The translations under genes were made by a program, and so were the position numbers. Shown here in pieces: positions 24,996-34,216 of a stretch of 64,000 bases of DNA. A model generated the notes under the pieces. That model was not told the DNA's origin, did not search any database, and worked only from the letters and a program-made list of their open reading frames with translations. Every line of letters starts with the position of its first letter. Position 1 is the first letter of the stretch. The DNA comes from Streptomyces atratus (lineage in GTDB: Bacteria > Actinomycetota > Actinomycetes > Streptomycetales > Streptomycetaceae), in assembly GCF_900119365.1 (NCBI RefSeq), contig NZ_FPJO01000011.1:205460-269459 (forward strand). Direction: 5' to 3'.

Positions 24996-26087
24996 GTGCG
25001 CGAAAGTGCTGCTGAACGTCATGACCGCCTGCTCGGGCTGGTACGGGAACGGGGTTCGGCCCGGGTCTCGGATCTGGCCTCGCAGCTGGGCGTCTCGCCC
25101 GTCACGGCCCGCCGGGACGTGGAGGAGCTGGCCGGCCGCGGCCTCCTCGACCGGGTCCACGGATCGGTGTCCTGGCCGCAGGAGAGCGCCCCCGGCGCCG
25201 CCGCCGGGCCCGGCTCCACGAGCAGCGGCCTGGTCCTCGGCATGCTCGCGCCCTCGTCGACCTACTACTTCGCCGAGGTCATCCGCGGCGCCCACGAGGC
25301 CGCCGCGAAGGCCGGCGCCAGGCTCATCCTGCGGATCTCCGACTACCGGCCGCAGGAGGACCAGTCCCGCACCGAGGGGCTGCTCTCCGCGGGCGCCGAG
25401 GGGCTGCTGGTCGCGCCCGGCTGGCAGGACCCGGGCGACCCCGCCGCGTTCGGCGACTGGATCGCCTCGCTGCCCGTGCCGACCGTACTGCTGGAGCGCC
25501 GGCCCACCGCCGGCTCCCCGCTGGACGGCCTGGACCGGGTCTGCTCGGACCATGCCCACGGCGTGCTGCTGGCGGTCCGCCACCTGGTGGACCTCGGGCA
25601 CGGGGCGCCGCTGCTGATGGCCCGCGCGGACTCCCCGACCGCCGTCGCGGTGCGGTCCGGGTACGCGGAGGCCCTGGCCGTGCTCGGGCTGCGCGCACCG
25701 CAGGACGTGATCGATTCCGTACCGGCCGAACTCGCCCCGGACGCCTTCGAGCAGGCCGTGCAGGCGCTGCGCGAGGCGGTCCTGTCGGGGGTGGCGACGG
25801 CGGCGCTGATCCACAACGACGTGGACGCGATCCAGGTGGTGCAGCGCCTGGCCGAACTGGGCGTGCGGGTGCCGGAGGACCTGGCCCTGATCGCCTACGA
25901 CGACGAGGTGGCGGCACTCGCGGACACACCGCTGACCGCGGTGGCGCCTCCCAAGCGCGAGGTGGGCCGGCACGCGACGGAACTGCTGGTGGAGCGGCTG
26001 GGCCGGAGCGGGGGCGCACCCCGGCGGCATCTGACGCTGCTGCCGCAGCTGAGGGTCAGGGACTCGTGCGGGGCGCGCCTGCCGTAG
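24996..26087 (+). CDS. Hybrid regulator: DeoR-type helix-turn-helix fused to LacI-type sugar sensor
   Basis: 363 residues. The N-terminal DeoR-like winged helix (HDRLLGLVRERGSARVSDL, then VSPVTARRDVEELAGRGLLDRVHG; about 9-58) is joined to a LacI/RbsR-type periplasmic-binding domain (about 75-360, from LVLGMLAPSSTYYFAEVIRG). It is predicted to repress the carbohydrate module and release it when a sugar ligand binds. The GTG at 24996 follows GAGGGG and removes 35 unrelated residues of the longer frame. A TAGGGT -10-like element lies at 24926-24931, next to the operator dyad. Confidence 0.88.
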   Translation: MRESAAERHDRLLGLVRERGSARVSDLASQLGVSPVTARRDVEELAGRGLLDRVHGSVSWPQESAPGAAAGPGSTSSGLVLGMLAPSSTYYFAEVIRGAHEAAAKAGARLILRISDYRPQEDQSRTEGLLSAGAEGLLVAPGWQDPGDPAAFGDWIASLPVPTVLLERRPTAGSPLDGLDRVCSDHAHGVLLAVRHLVDLGHGAPLLMARADSPTAVAVRSGYAEALAVLGLRAPQDVIDSVPAELAPDAFEQAVQALREAVLSGVATAALIHNDVDAIQVVQRLAELGVRVPEDLALIAYDDEVAALADTPLTAVAPPKREVGRHATELLVERLGRSGGAPRRHLTLLPQLRVRDSCGARLP

Positions 26088-26130
26088 GCGCGCGAGCAGC
26101 CCCGGGAGCGGGCGTTCCGGCGGCCCTCCC

Positions 26131-26207
26131 GCCCGGTTCTCGCGCTGTTCCCAGCCGGTTCTCGTCCGGTTCTCGCCCGGTTCTCGTCCAGTTCTCGTCC
26201 GGTTCCG
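26131..26207. repeat. Seven tandem copies of an 11-bp unit (GCCCGGTTCTC-like)
   Basis: Seven head-to-tail 11-bp units, consensus G(C/T)CCGGTTCTC, run through 26131-26207 with 0-4 mismatches each. They lie between the regulator stop (26087) and the importer promoter (26275). Eleven-base periodicity places every unit on the same DNA face. The GTTC core with 11-base spacing resembles the direct-repeat units bound by Streptomyces PhoP, and also the layout of SARP sites. No coding function is apparent. Confidence 0.9.
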
Positions 26208-26251
26208 CAGCGTACTCCGCCTGCTTCCGTACGTAACCTATCTGATCTTTT

Positions 26252-26303
26252 TTCGATCAATCGATCTTTCGCTCTTGACTTCGGTCACAACTGGTCCAAG
26301 GAT
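26252..26303 (+). promoter_or_regulatory. Importer operon promoter with TTCGATCA operator
   Basis: TTCGATCA at 26252-26259 continues into a second TCGATC at 26261-26266, immediately upstream of TTGACT (26275-26280). A 17-base spacer and AAGGAT (26298-26303) follow. The same -35, spacing and -10 pattern occurs at the divergent beta-helix gene, supporting co-regulation. Confidence 0.68.
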
Positions 26304-26345
26304 CACGGCCAACGCCAATGTCGCCGCCAGTTCAGGAGCCTCGCT

Positions 26346-27674
26346 GTGAGCCGCAGTACGAGCAGAACGTCCCTCGCCGTAGTCGGCACCGCCACCGCCC
26401 TCGCCCTTCTCACGGCCTGTGGCGGCAGCGGCGACGACGATGCAGCCGCCGGAAGCGACGGCAAGCCCGTCAGCATCACCTTCTGGGGCTGGGCCAAGGG
26501 GTCCAAGGAGGTCGTTGACGCGTTCAACGCCTCGCACAAGAACATCAAGGTGGTCTACGAGGAGATCCCGTCCGGCAACGCGGGCGGATACGCCAAGATC
26601 TCCAACGCGGTGAAGGCGGGCAACGCCCCCGACCTGGTCTCCATCGAGTACCCGCAGCTTCCGGAGTACGTCAGTCAGGGCGCGCTCCAGGACATCGGCC
26701 AGTACTTCACCGAGGACATCCGGAAGAAGCTGCTGCCGCAGGCGGTCGAGCTGACGACGCTCGGCGGCAAGAACTGGGCCGTTCCGTTCGACGCCTCGCC
26801 GCAGTCCTTCTACTACCGCAAGGACCTGTTCGAGAAGTACGGCGTCGAGGTCCCCAAGACCTGGGACGAGTTCCGCAAGGCCGCCGAGAAGATCAAGAAG
26901 GCCGACAAGAAGGCCCGGATCGGTACTTTCTTCCCCGATGACCCGACCACCTTCCAGGCGATGGCCTGGCAGGCCGGCGCCCAGTGGTACAAGCCCGAGG
27001 GCGACACCTGGAAGGTCAGCACCGCCGACGCGGCCACCAACAAGGTCGCCGACTACTGGCAGGGCCTGCTCGACGACGACCTGATCCGCTCCAACGCCTC
27101 GTTCAGCCCCGAGTGGACCAACTCCCTCAAGAACGGCGGCACCGTCGGCTACCTCGGCGCCGCCTGGGGCGCGGGCGTCCTCAAGGGCACGCTGCCCGAG
27201 CAGAGCGGCAAGTGGGCCGTCGCCCCGATGCCCAGCTGGGACGGCAAGCCGGCCAGCGGCATGCTCGGCGGCTCCACCTTCGCGGTGACCAAGACCAGCA
27301 AGAAGGCGAAGGCCGCTGTCGAGTTCGCCACCTGGATGTCGACCACCGAGGAAGGCATCAAGGCCCGCATCGAGTCCGGCACTTCGAGCGCCTTCCCGGC
27401 CGCGTCGGCCCTGCGCCCGGTGGCCAAGAAGTCCTTCGACGCCGGCTTCTACGGCGGCGAGGACATCTACCAGGTGTTCGAGGGCGCCGCGACGTCGATC
27501 GGCCAGAACTGGAACTGGGGCCCGACGACCGGCACGACGAACACCACCATGAAGGACCAGTTCGGCAAGGTCGCGAGCGGCGGCACCACCATCAAGGACG
27601 CCGTGAAGGCCGGGCACGACGCCACGGTCGCCGAGCTGAAGAAGCGCGGTCTGAAGGTCGAGGACGCAGGCTGA
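26346..27674 (+). CDS. ABC transporter carbohydrate-binding lipoprotein
   Basis: 442 residues. A lipoprotein signal peptide ends in the lipobox LLTAC (Cys near residue 25), followed by an extracellular solute-binding domain of the sugar type (ITFWGWAKGSKEVVDAFN, NAPDLVSIEYPQLPEY, PEQSGKWAVAPMPSWDG). It captures an oligosaccharide or sugar for the two downstream permeases. GTG start at 26346. It is the first gene of a tightly coupled operon; its stop overlaps the next start by one base (TGATG). The ligand is unknown, but the divergent beta-helix enzyme suggests a polysaccharide fragment. Confidence 0.93.
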   Translation: MSRSTSRTSLAVVGTATALALLTACGGSGDDDAAAGSDGKPVSITFWGWAKGSKEVVDAFNASHKNIKVVYEEIPSGNAGGYAKISNAVKAGNAPDLVSIEYPQLPEYVSQGALQDIGQYFTEDIRKKLLPQAVELTTLGGKNWAVPFDASPQSFYYRKDLFEKYGVEVPKTWDEFRKAAEKIKKADKKARIGTFFPDDPTTFQAMAWQAGAQWYKPEGDTWKVSTADAATNKVADYWQGLLDDDLIRSNASFSPEWTNSLKNGGTVGYLGAAWGAGVLKGTLPEQSGKWAVAPMPSWDGKPASGMLGGSTFAVTKTSKKAKAAVEFATWMSTTEEGIKARIESGTSSAFPAASALRPVAKKSFDAGFYGGEDIYQVFEGAATSIGQNWNWGPTTGTTNTTMKDQFGKVASGGTTIKDAVKAGHDATVAELKKRGLKVEDAG

Positions 27675-28567
27675 TGAAGCGCGCCCGGACGACCAGAGCC
27701 GCCGCCATCCTGCTGGGGCCCTTCTTCGTACTGTTCACCGTGGCCATGGTGCTGCCGATCGGTTACGCGGTCTGGCTCAGCCTGTTCACCGAGAAGCAGT
27801 CCGGCCTGGGCTTCGGCGGCACCGAGACCGTCTTCAGCGGACTCGACAACTACACGGCGGCCCTGGGCGACCGGGCGTTCCGCGAGGGCTTCGGCGTACT
27901 CCTCGGATACTGCCTGTTCTACATTCCGCTGCTGCTCGTCGGAGCCCTCGCCCTCGCCCTGCTGCTGGACTCCGCGCTGGCCCGCGCCCGCCGGTTCTTC
28001 CAGCTCGCGCTCTTCCTGCCGCACGCCGTGCCCGGCATCATCGCCGCGCTGATCTGGGTGTACCTCTACACCCCGCAGCTCAGCCCGGTGGTCAGCGCCA
28101 TGGAGTCCGGCGGAATCGGCTTCGACTTCTTCTCCCCCGAAGGCGCCCTTCCCTCCGTCGTCAACATCGCGCTGTGGGAGTGGCTCGGCTACAACATGGT
28201 GATCTTCTATGCCGCGTTGCAGGCCATCGACCGCTCCGTACTCGAAGCGGCCACGGTCGACGGGGCCGGTGCCTGGCGCACCGCGCTCAGCATCAAGGTG
28301 CCGCTGATCCGCTCCTCCCTCGTGATGGTCGCGCTGTTCACGGTCATCGGCTCGCTCCAGCTGTTCACCGAGCCACTGATCCTCAACAAGGGGACCGGCT
28401 CGGCCGTCTCCTCCACCTGGACGCCGAACATGTACGCGTACACCGCGGCCTTCGAGCGCAACGACTACGGTCTCGCCGCGGCCGCCTCCATCCTGCTGGC
28501 GCTCACGGCCGCGCTGCTGTCCTTCGTCGTCACCCGCTTCACCGGCCGGAAGGGCAAGAAAGCATGA
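27674..28567 (+). CDS. ABC sugar transporter permease (MalF-type)
   Basis: 297 residues with six predicted transmembrane helices and the EAA-type loop (EAATVDGAGAWRTALSIKVPLI), which docks the ATPase. It forms the membrane channel with the next gene. Start and stop overlap its neighbours by 1 and 4 bases, implying translational coupling. No ATPase gene is encoded in the operon. Streptomyces sugar importers usually share the ATPase MsiK from elsewhere, which is the likely partner. Confidence 0.93.
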   Translation: MKRARTTRAAAILLGPFFVLFTVAMVLPIGYAVWLSLFTEKQSGLGFGGTETVFSGLDNYTAALGDRAFREGFGVLLGYCLFYIPLLLVGALALALLLDSALARARRFFQLALFLPHAVPGIIAALIWVYLYTPQLSPVVSAMESGGIGFDFFSPEGALPSVVNIALWEWLGYNMVIFYAALQAIDRSVLEAATVDGAGAWRTALSIKVPLIRSSLVMVALFTVIGSLQLFTEPLILNKGTGSAVSSTWTPNMYAYTAAFERNDYGLAAAASILLALTAALLSFVVTRFTGRKGKKA

Positions 28568-29418
28568 ACTCCCCCGCCTCCCGCGGCCGCTGGATGTCGA
28601 AGACCGCCGTCAACGGCTTCCTCGTGCTCGCCGTCGTCTACATGCTCTTCCCCCTCGTCTGGCTGGTCACCGCCGCAACGAAGGACACCGGCGGTCTGCT
28701 CGCCGGCAACGCCTTCTCCTTCGAGGGCTTCAACCTCGGCCAGAACCTGTCCGACCTGGCCTCCTACGGCGACGGCATCTACTTCCGCTGGTACCTCAAC
28801 AGCCTCATGTACGCGGGCGGCGGGGCGATCGTCTGCTCGCTGATCTGCGTCGCCGCGGGATACGCCTTCGACAAGTACGAATTCCGGGGCAAGGAAAAGC
28901 TCTTCGGCCTCGTGCTGATGGGTGTGCTCGTGCCCACCACGGCGCTCGCCCTGCCGATGTATCTCCTGGCCTCCAAGACCGGCCTGGTCAACACCTACTG
29001 GTCCGTGCTGATCCCGGTGCTGGTCAATCCGTTCGGCGTGTATCTCGCGCGGGTGTTCAGCACCGGCTACATACCGAACGAGGCCCTGGAGGCCGCCCGT
29101 ATCGACGGGGCCGGCGAGCTGCGCGTCTTCTGGTCCATCGGGCTGCGCATGGTCATGCCGGGCTTCGTGACGGTCTTCCTCTTCCAGTTCACCGCGATCT
29201 GGAACAACTTCTTCCTCCCCCTCGTGATGCTCTCGGACCGCAAGCTCTTCCCGCTGAGCCTCGGTCTGTACTCCTGGAACACCAACACCCACGGCGAGCC
29301 GAGCTTCTATCCGCTCGTCGTCACCGGCTCGCTCCTCGCCGTCATCCCCCTGATCGTCGCCTTCGTCTCGCTGCAGCGGCACTGGAAGGCCGGACTGACC
29401 GCCGGCAGCGTCAAGTGA
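28564..29418 (+). CDS. ABC sugar transporter permease (MalG-type)
   Basis: 284 residues with six predicted transmembrane helices and the second EAA loop (EALEAARIDGAGELRVFWSIGL). It is the partner of the preceding permease. The ATG overlaps the upstream stop (ATGA). It belongs to the same operon as the binding protein. The 2-hydroxyacid dehydrogenase starts 36 bp after its stop, so the import and catabolic step appear to be linked. Confidence 0.93.
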   Translation: MNSPASRGRWMSKTAVNGFLVLAVVYMLFPLVWLVTAATKDTGGLLAGNAFSFEGFNLGQNLSDLASYGDGIYFRWYLNSLMYAGGGAIVCSLICVAAGYAFDKYEFRGKEKLFGLVLMGVLVPTTALALPMYLLASKTGLVNTYWSVLIPVLVNPFGVYLARVFSTGYIPNEALEAARIDGAGELRVFWSIGLRMVMPGFVTVFLFQFTAIWNNFFLPLVMLSDRKLFPLSLGLYSWNTNTHGEPSFYPLVVTGSLLAVIPLIVAFVSLQRHWKAGLTAGSVK

Positions 29419-29454
29419 CTCTCACCGCGAGCCCTGAGGAGTACGAGTTCCACC

Positions 29455-30483
29455 ATGCCCCACGCCACTGACAACCGGCCGACGGCCCTGCTCGCGATGG
29501 GCCCCGGCATCTCCGACCGCCTCCTCGCCGACCGCCACCGCACCCGGCTGGCCGAGCTCACCCGTACCGACCCGTACCTCGTCGGCCACGACCTGGCCGA
29601 CCCGACGCCCGAGGTGGCCGCAGCCCTCGCCGAGGCCGAGGTGCTGTTCACCTGCTGGGGTGCGACACCGCTCACCGCCGGGGTACTGGCGGCCGCGCCC
29701 CGGCTGCGGGCCGTGGTGCACGCCGCGGGCTCCGTGAAGCACCACATCACCGACGCCTGCTGGAAACGCGGCATCACCGTCACATCGGCGGCCGGGGCCA
29801 ACGCCCTGCCGGTCGCCGAGTTCACCCTCGCCACGATCCTGTTCGCCGGCAAGCGGGTGCTGCACACCGCGCACCGCTACCGCGATCTGCGCGCCGACCA
29901 CGACTGGCTCGCGGAGCTCGACGGGTCCGGCAACTACCGACGTACGGTCGGCATCGTCGGCGCCTCCCGCATCGGCCGGCGCGTGATCGAGTTGCTGCGC
30001 CCCTTCGACCTGGACGTGCTGCTGTACGACCCGTACGTGGACGGCCCGGAGGCGGCGCGGCTCGGGGTGCGCCTCACCTCGCTCGACGAGCTGTGCGCGA
30101 GCAGCTCCGTCGTCTCTGTGCACGCGCCCCAGCTCCCGGAGACGCACCATCTGATCGGTGGGGCGCAGCTGTCCGCCATGGCGACCGGGACGACTCTGAT
30201 CAACACGGCGCGGGGTTCGCTGATCGACGAGGAGGCGCTGGTGGCCGAGCTGACGACCGGCCGACTGCAAGCGGTGCTGGATGTGACGGACCCCGAACTC
30301 CCGCCCGCGCACTCGCCGTTGTACACCCTGCCCAATGTGCTGCTCACCCCGCATGTCGCGGGTTCGCTGGGCGACGAGCTGCACCGGATGGCCGACCAGG
30401 CGCTGGACGAACTGGAGCGCTTCGCGGCCGGTCTGCCCTTCGCGGACCCCGTGCACTCCGGGAGCCTGAGCCACTCCGCCTGA
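29455..30483 (+). CDS. D-isomer-specific 2-hydroxyacid dehydrogenase
   Basis: 342 residues. A NAD-binding core (VGIVGASRIGRRVIELL) is followed by the substrate/catalytic segments VSVHAPQLPETHHL, INTARGSLIDEEALV and the His-containing LLTPHVAGS. It probably interconverts a 2-keto acid or sugar acid with the 2-hydroxy form. It is the last gene of the carbohydrate import operon (36 bp gap), so the substrate may be a uronic-acid derivative, in keeping with a beta-helix lyase. That assignment is inference. Confidence 0.88.
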   Translation: MPHATDNRPTALLAMGPGISDRLLADRHRTRLAELTRTDPYLVGHDLADPTPEVAAALAEAEVLFTCWGATPLTAGVLAAAPRLRAVVHAAGSVKHHITDACWKRGITVTSAAGANALPVAEFTLATILFAGKRVLHTAHRYRDLRADHDWLAELDGSGNYRRTVGIVGASRIGRRVIELLRPFDLDVLLYDPYVDGPEAARLGVRLTSLDELCASSSVVSVHAPQLPETHHLIGGAQLSAMATGTTLINTARGSLIDEEALVAELTTGRLQAVLDVTDPELPPAHSPLYTLPNVLLTPHVAGSLGDELHRMADQALDELERFAAGLPFADPVHSGSLSHSA

Positions 30484-30584
30484 GCCTTCGGACCACTTCG
30501 GGCCCGCTCGGCCCGAGCCGTCGGGAAGCCCGTGTCTCACTAAACTGGAAGCATCCCATCCGGAACGTGAGACCGGGAGATGCC

Positions 30585-31298
30585 ATGAGATTCGTACAAG
30601 TTATCGACTGCAAGACGGAGCGGTTCGAGGACCTGAACCGTCTCATGGACCGCTGGGCCGAGCAGACCCGGGGCACCCGGACCGCCACGCACAGCCTCGT
30701 CGGCAAGGACCGCTCCGACGGGTCCCACTACGTGGAGATCGTCGAATTCCCGTCGTACGAGGACGCGATGGCGAATTCCGGGCTGCCCGAGACCGAGCGG
30801 ATCTTCCAGGAGATGGTGGCGCTCTGCGACGGCATGCCCACCTTCACCGACCTCGACGTGGTCCGCGACGAGCAGCTGAACCAGGCGCAGGCCTGCCGCT
30901 TCTTCCACGAGATCGCCGTCGGCGGCCATCTCGACGCCATCGACGAGGTGTTCGCGGCCGACTACACCGACCATCACATCGCGAGGACGGAGCGGACCGT
31001 GGTCGGTTCCGGTCGGCTGCGCGCCCATGTCGCCCGCTGGCGTGCCGCCTTCGACTTCACCTTCGATCTGGACCGGCAGATCTGCGGGGGTGACGACGTC
31101 GTGACGCTGTGGACCTGGACCGGCACCCACAAGGGCGAGTTCCTGGGCATCGCCCCCACGGGCAGGCAGTGCGTCACGACCGGCACCACGATCTTCCGGT
31201 TCGAGGACGGCAGGATCAAGGAAGGCTGGTGGCACGAGGACCTCATGGGCCTGATGCGCGAGCTCGGCGCCCTCGGCGGGAGCGCGGCACCCGCCTGA
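30585..31298 (+). CDS. Two-domain ABM-like / SnoaL-like polyketide cyclase-fold protein
   Basis: 237 residues. An N-terminal ferredoxin-like domain (MRFVQVIDCKTERFEDLNRL; about 1-95) precedes a SnoaL-type cone domain (about 105-230: RFFHEIAVGGHLDAIDEVF, YTDHH, LGIAPTGRQ, FEDGRIKEGWWHED). Such folds bind small hydrophobic or aromatic molecules, but SnoaL-like proteins have very diverse roles, so no reaction is assigned. The ATG at 30585 follows GGGAGATGCC. It is apparently monocistronic and ends at a strong bidirectional terminator facing groEL. Confidence 0.8.
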   Translation: MRFVQVIDCKTERFEDLNRLMDRWAEQTRGTRTATHSLVGKDRSDGSHYVEIVEFPSYEDAMANSGLPETERIFQEMVALCDGMPTFTDLDVVRDEQLNQAQACRFFHEIAVGGHLDAIDEVFAADYTDHHIARTERTVVGSGRLRAHVARWRAAFDFTFDLDRQICGGDDVVTLWTWTGTHKGEFLGIAPTGRQCVTTGTTIFRFEDGRIKEGWWHEDLMGLMRELGALGGSAAPA

Positions 31299-31304
31299 AC
31301 GCCC

Positions 31305-31349
31305 GAAGGCCCCCTGTCCCTCCGCCGAGCGGTGGGACAGGGGGCCTTC
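31305..31349. terminator. Bidirectional terminator between SnoaL-like gene and groEL
   Basis: A perfect 16-bp stem (31305-31320 with 31334-31349, GAAGGCCCCCTGTCCC type) and a 13-base loop separate the two convergent genes. It should stop transcription in both directions. Confidence 0.9.
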
Positions 31350-31378
31350 TGTGGCTGTGCGCCCTGAGCGGCAGTGCG

Positions 31379-33004
<1,626 letters not shown>

Positions 33005-33031
33005 GGGAGCTGAGCTTTCCTCTCGAACGAA

Positions 33032-33080
33032 CTGCGCCCCCGACCACCCGGCTGGTTATTCGCGGGGGCCAGGGGCGCAG
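33032..33080 (-). other. Hairpin in the groES-groEL intergenic region
   Basis: CTGCGCCCC (33032-33040) can pair with GGGGCGCAG (33072-33080), and additional C/G runs lie between. It could attenuate or mark processing of the groES-groEL transcript; the stem is shorter than the terminators elsewhere in this window. Confidence 0.5.
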
Positions 33081-33102
33081 AACAGAAGCAAACGTGGGTG
33101 AA

Positions 33103-33411
33103 TTACTTCTCGATGATCGCGAGCACGTCGCGAGCCGAGAGAACGAGGTACTCCTCGCCGTTGTACTTCACCTCGGTGCCGCCGTACTTGCTGTACAGCA
33201 CGACGTCGCCGGTCTTGACGTCGAGCGGAAGGCGCTCGCCGTTCTCGAAGCGGCCCGGGCCCACGGCCAGGACGACGCCCTCCTGGGGCTTCTCCTTGGC
33301 GGTGTCCGGAATGACCAGGCCGGAGGCCGTGGTCTGCTCGGCGTCGAGCGGCTGGACCACAATGCGGTCCTCGAGCGGCTTGATCGCAACCTTGGAGCTG
33401 GCGGTCGACAC
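33103..33411 (-). CDS. groES: Co-chaperonin GroES
   Basis: 102 residues. The lid protein of the GroEL chamber has KPLEDRIVVQ near the N-terminus, the mobile loop around TTASGLVIPDTAKEKPQEG, and the C-terminal YLVLSARDVLAIIEK. The GTG at 33411 has a GGGGGAG ribosome site and gives the canonical start; the longer frame adds 37 unrelated residues. It is the promoter-proximal gene of groES-groEL1, with two CIRCE elements upstream. Confidence 0.96.
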   Translation of the reverse strand: MSTASSKVAIKPLEDRIVVQPLDAEQTTASGLVIPDTAKEKPQEGVVLAVGPGRFENGERLPLDVKTGDVVLYSKYGGTEVKYNGEEYLVLSARDVLAIIEK

Positions 33412-33515
33412 GATCCGGTCTCCCCCTTCGGAGATCTCACGGGGTAACAGTCTTGGGGTGGCGACCAGGTCGATCCGTCGTCGCGGGTGCCGGACCTGCC
33501 AGTCGCGCAGTACTG

Positions 33516-33542
33516 CTGGCACTCTCCAGTGGTGAGTGCCAG
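33516..33542 (-). promoter_or_regulatory. CIRCE operator 1 (HrcA site)
   Basis: CTGGCACTC-N9-GAGTGCCAG, a perfect dyad with the standard 9-base spacer. It lies downstream of the predicted -10, about 105-130 bp before the groES start, where bound HrcA would block transcription. Confidence 0.93.
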
Positions 33543-33547
33543 CACCG

Positions 33548-33577
33548 AGACTATGACCGCGATTAGCACTCGGTCAA
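33548..33577 (-). promoter_or_regulatory. groES promoter
   Basis: On the minus strand TTGACC (33577-33572), an 18-base spacer, then TAGTCT (33553-33548). The -35 element lies within the spacer of CIRCE 2, and CIRCE 1 follows the -10. Confidence 0.75.
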
Positions 33578-33589
33578 GCGGAGTGCCAA
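33563..33589 (-). promoter_or_regulatory. CIRCE operator 2 (HrcA site)
   Basis: TTAGCACTC-N9-GAGTGCCAA on the plus strand, one mismatch from a perfect dyad and matching the classical CIRCE consensus. It overlaps the -35 region. Confidence 0.93.
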
Positions 33590-33739
33590 TTCAAGCGATC
33601 GTGGCGTCGCCGGTGCGCAGCTCCGGCGGCCCGGAAGACGACGACCGGGGCACGGTCCGGACAACGGTCCGGACAACGGTCCGGACAACATGGGGACAAC
33701 GTACGGACGGACCGGACCGTTCCGTACGACCGTGTGGAC

Positions 33740-34216
33740 ATGACCCGTCCCTCCCCCTGCCCGCGGCCGGACCAGCAGTCCGGGCGGCGGCCGCATGCAT
33801 CGCGTGCCGTGAACGGCTGCCTCGATGTGGTGCTCGGACTGCTGCTGGTCCTCCTGGAGGGGCTGATCTGTGCGGTCGCCACCGTCCAACTGGCCTTTTC
33901 GCGCACGGACCTCGGCGGCACGGAGACGGCGGGCCCGCCGCCGATGGACTGGGCACCCGTCCTCGTCCTCGGCGGGATCGCCGCGGTGATCTGCCTGTTC
34001 GGCGTCGTGCTGATCCGCGGCAACTGGCCCCGGGCGGGCGTGATCCAGCTGCTGGCGGCGCTGGTGCTGTGCGTGGTGACGGTGCAGGTCGGGCACGAGG
34101 ACTACCGCCGTTCGCACCCGGCGCCCGCGCCCACTCCCTCGTACGATCCCGGCCGGGCCGGCCACCAGTGCCTCAGCGGCGGCGACGACCGCGAGTGCCG
34201 GGACTCCGGCGGCTGA
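33740..34216 (+). CDS. Small integral membrane protein
   Basis: 158 residues with three likely transmembrane helices (about 27-50, 71-92 and 98-115) and a polar C-tail ending with two cysteines (HQCLSGGDDRECRD). No family was recognised. The ATG at 33740 is preferred; a GTG two codons upstream is possible. It runs divergently from groES, about 150 bp beyond CIRCE 2. Its last 115 bp overlap the convergent small lipoprotein frame, so one of the two may not be real; the membrane topology makes this one more convincing. Confidence 0.6.
   Translation: MTRPSPCPRPDQQSGRRPHASRAVNGCLDVVLGLLLVLLEGLICAVATVQLAFSRTDLGGTETAGPPPMDWAPVLVLGGIAAVICLFGVVLIRGNWPRAGVIQLLAALVLCVVTVQVGHEDYRRSHPAPAPTPSYDPGRAGHQCLSGGDDRECRDSGG

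Noticed and set aside
26131..26207. 11-bp repeat array considered as a CRISPR or as a coding repeat
   Set aside because: No spacers, unit far too short for CRISPR, and it lies outside any supported gene; 11 bp would also shift the frame.
27674..29418. Missing ABC ATPase considered as a damaged transporter
   Set aside because: Streptomyces sugar importers commonly lack their own ATPase and use a shared one such as MsiK.
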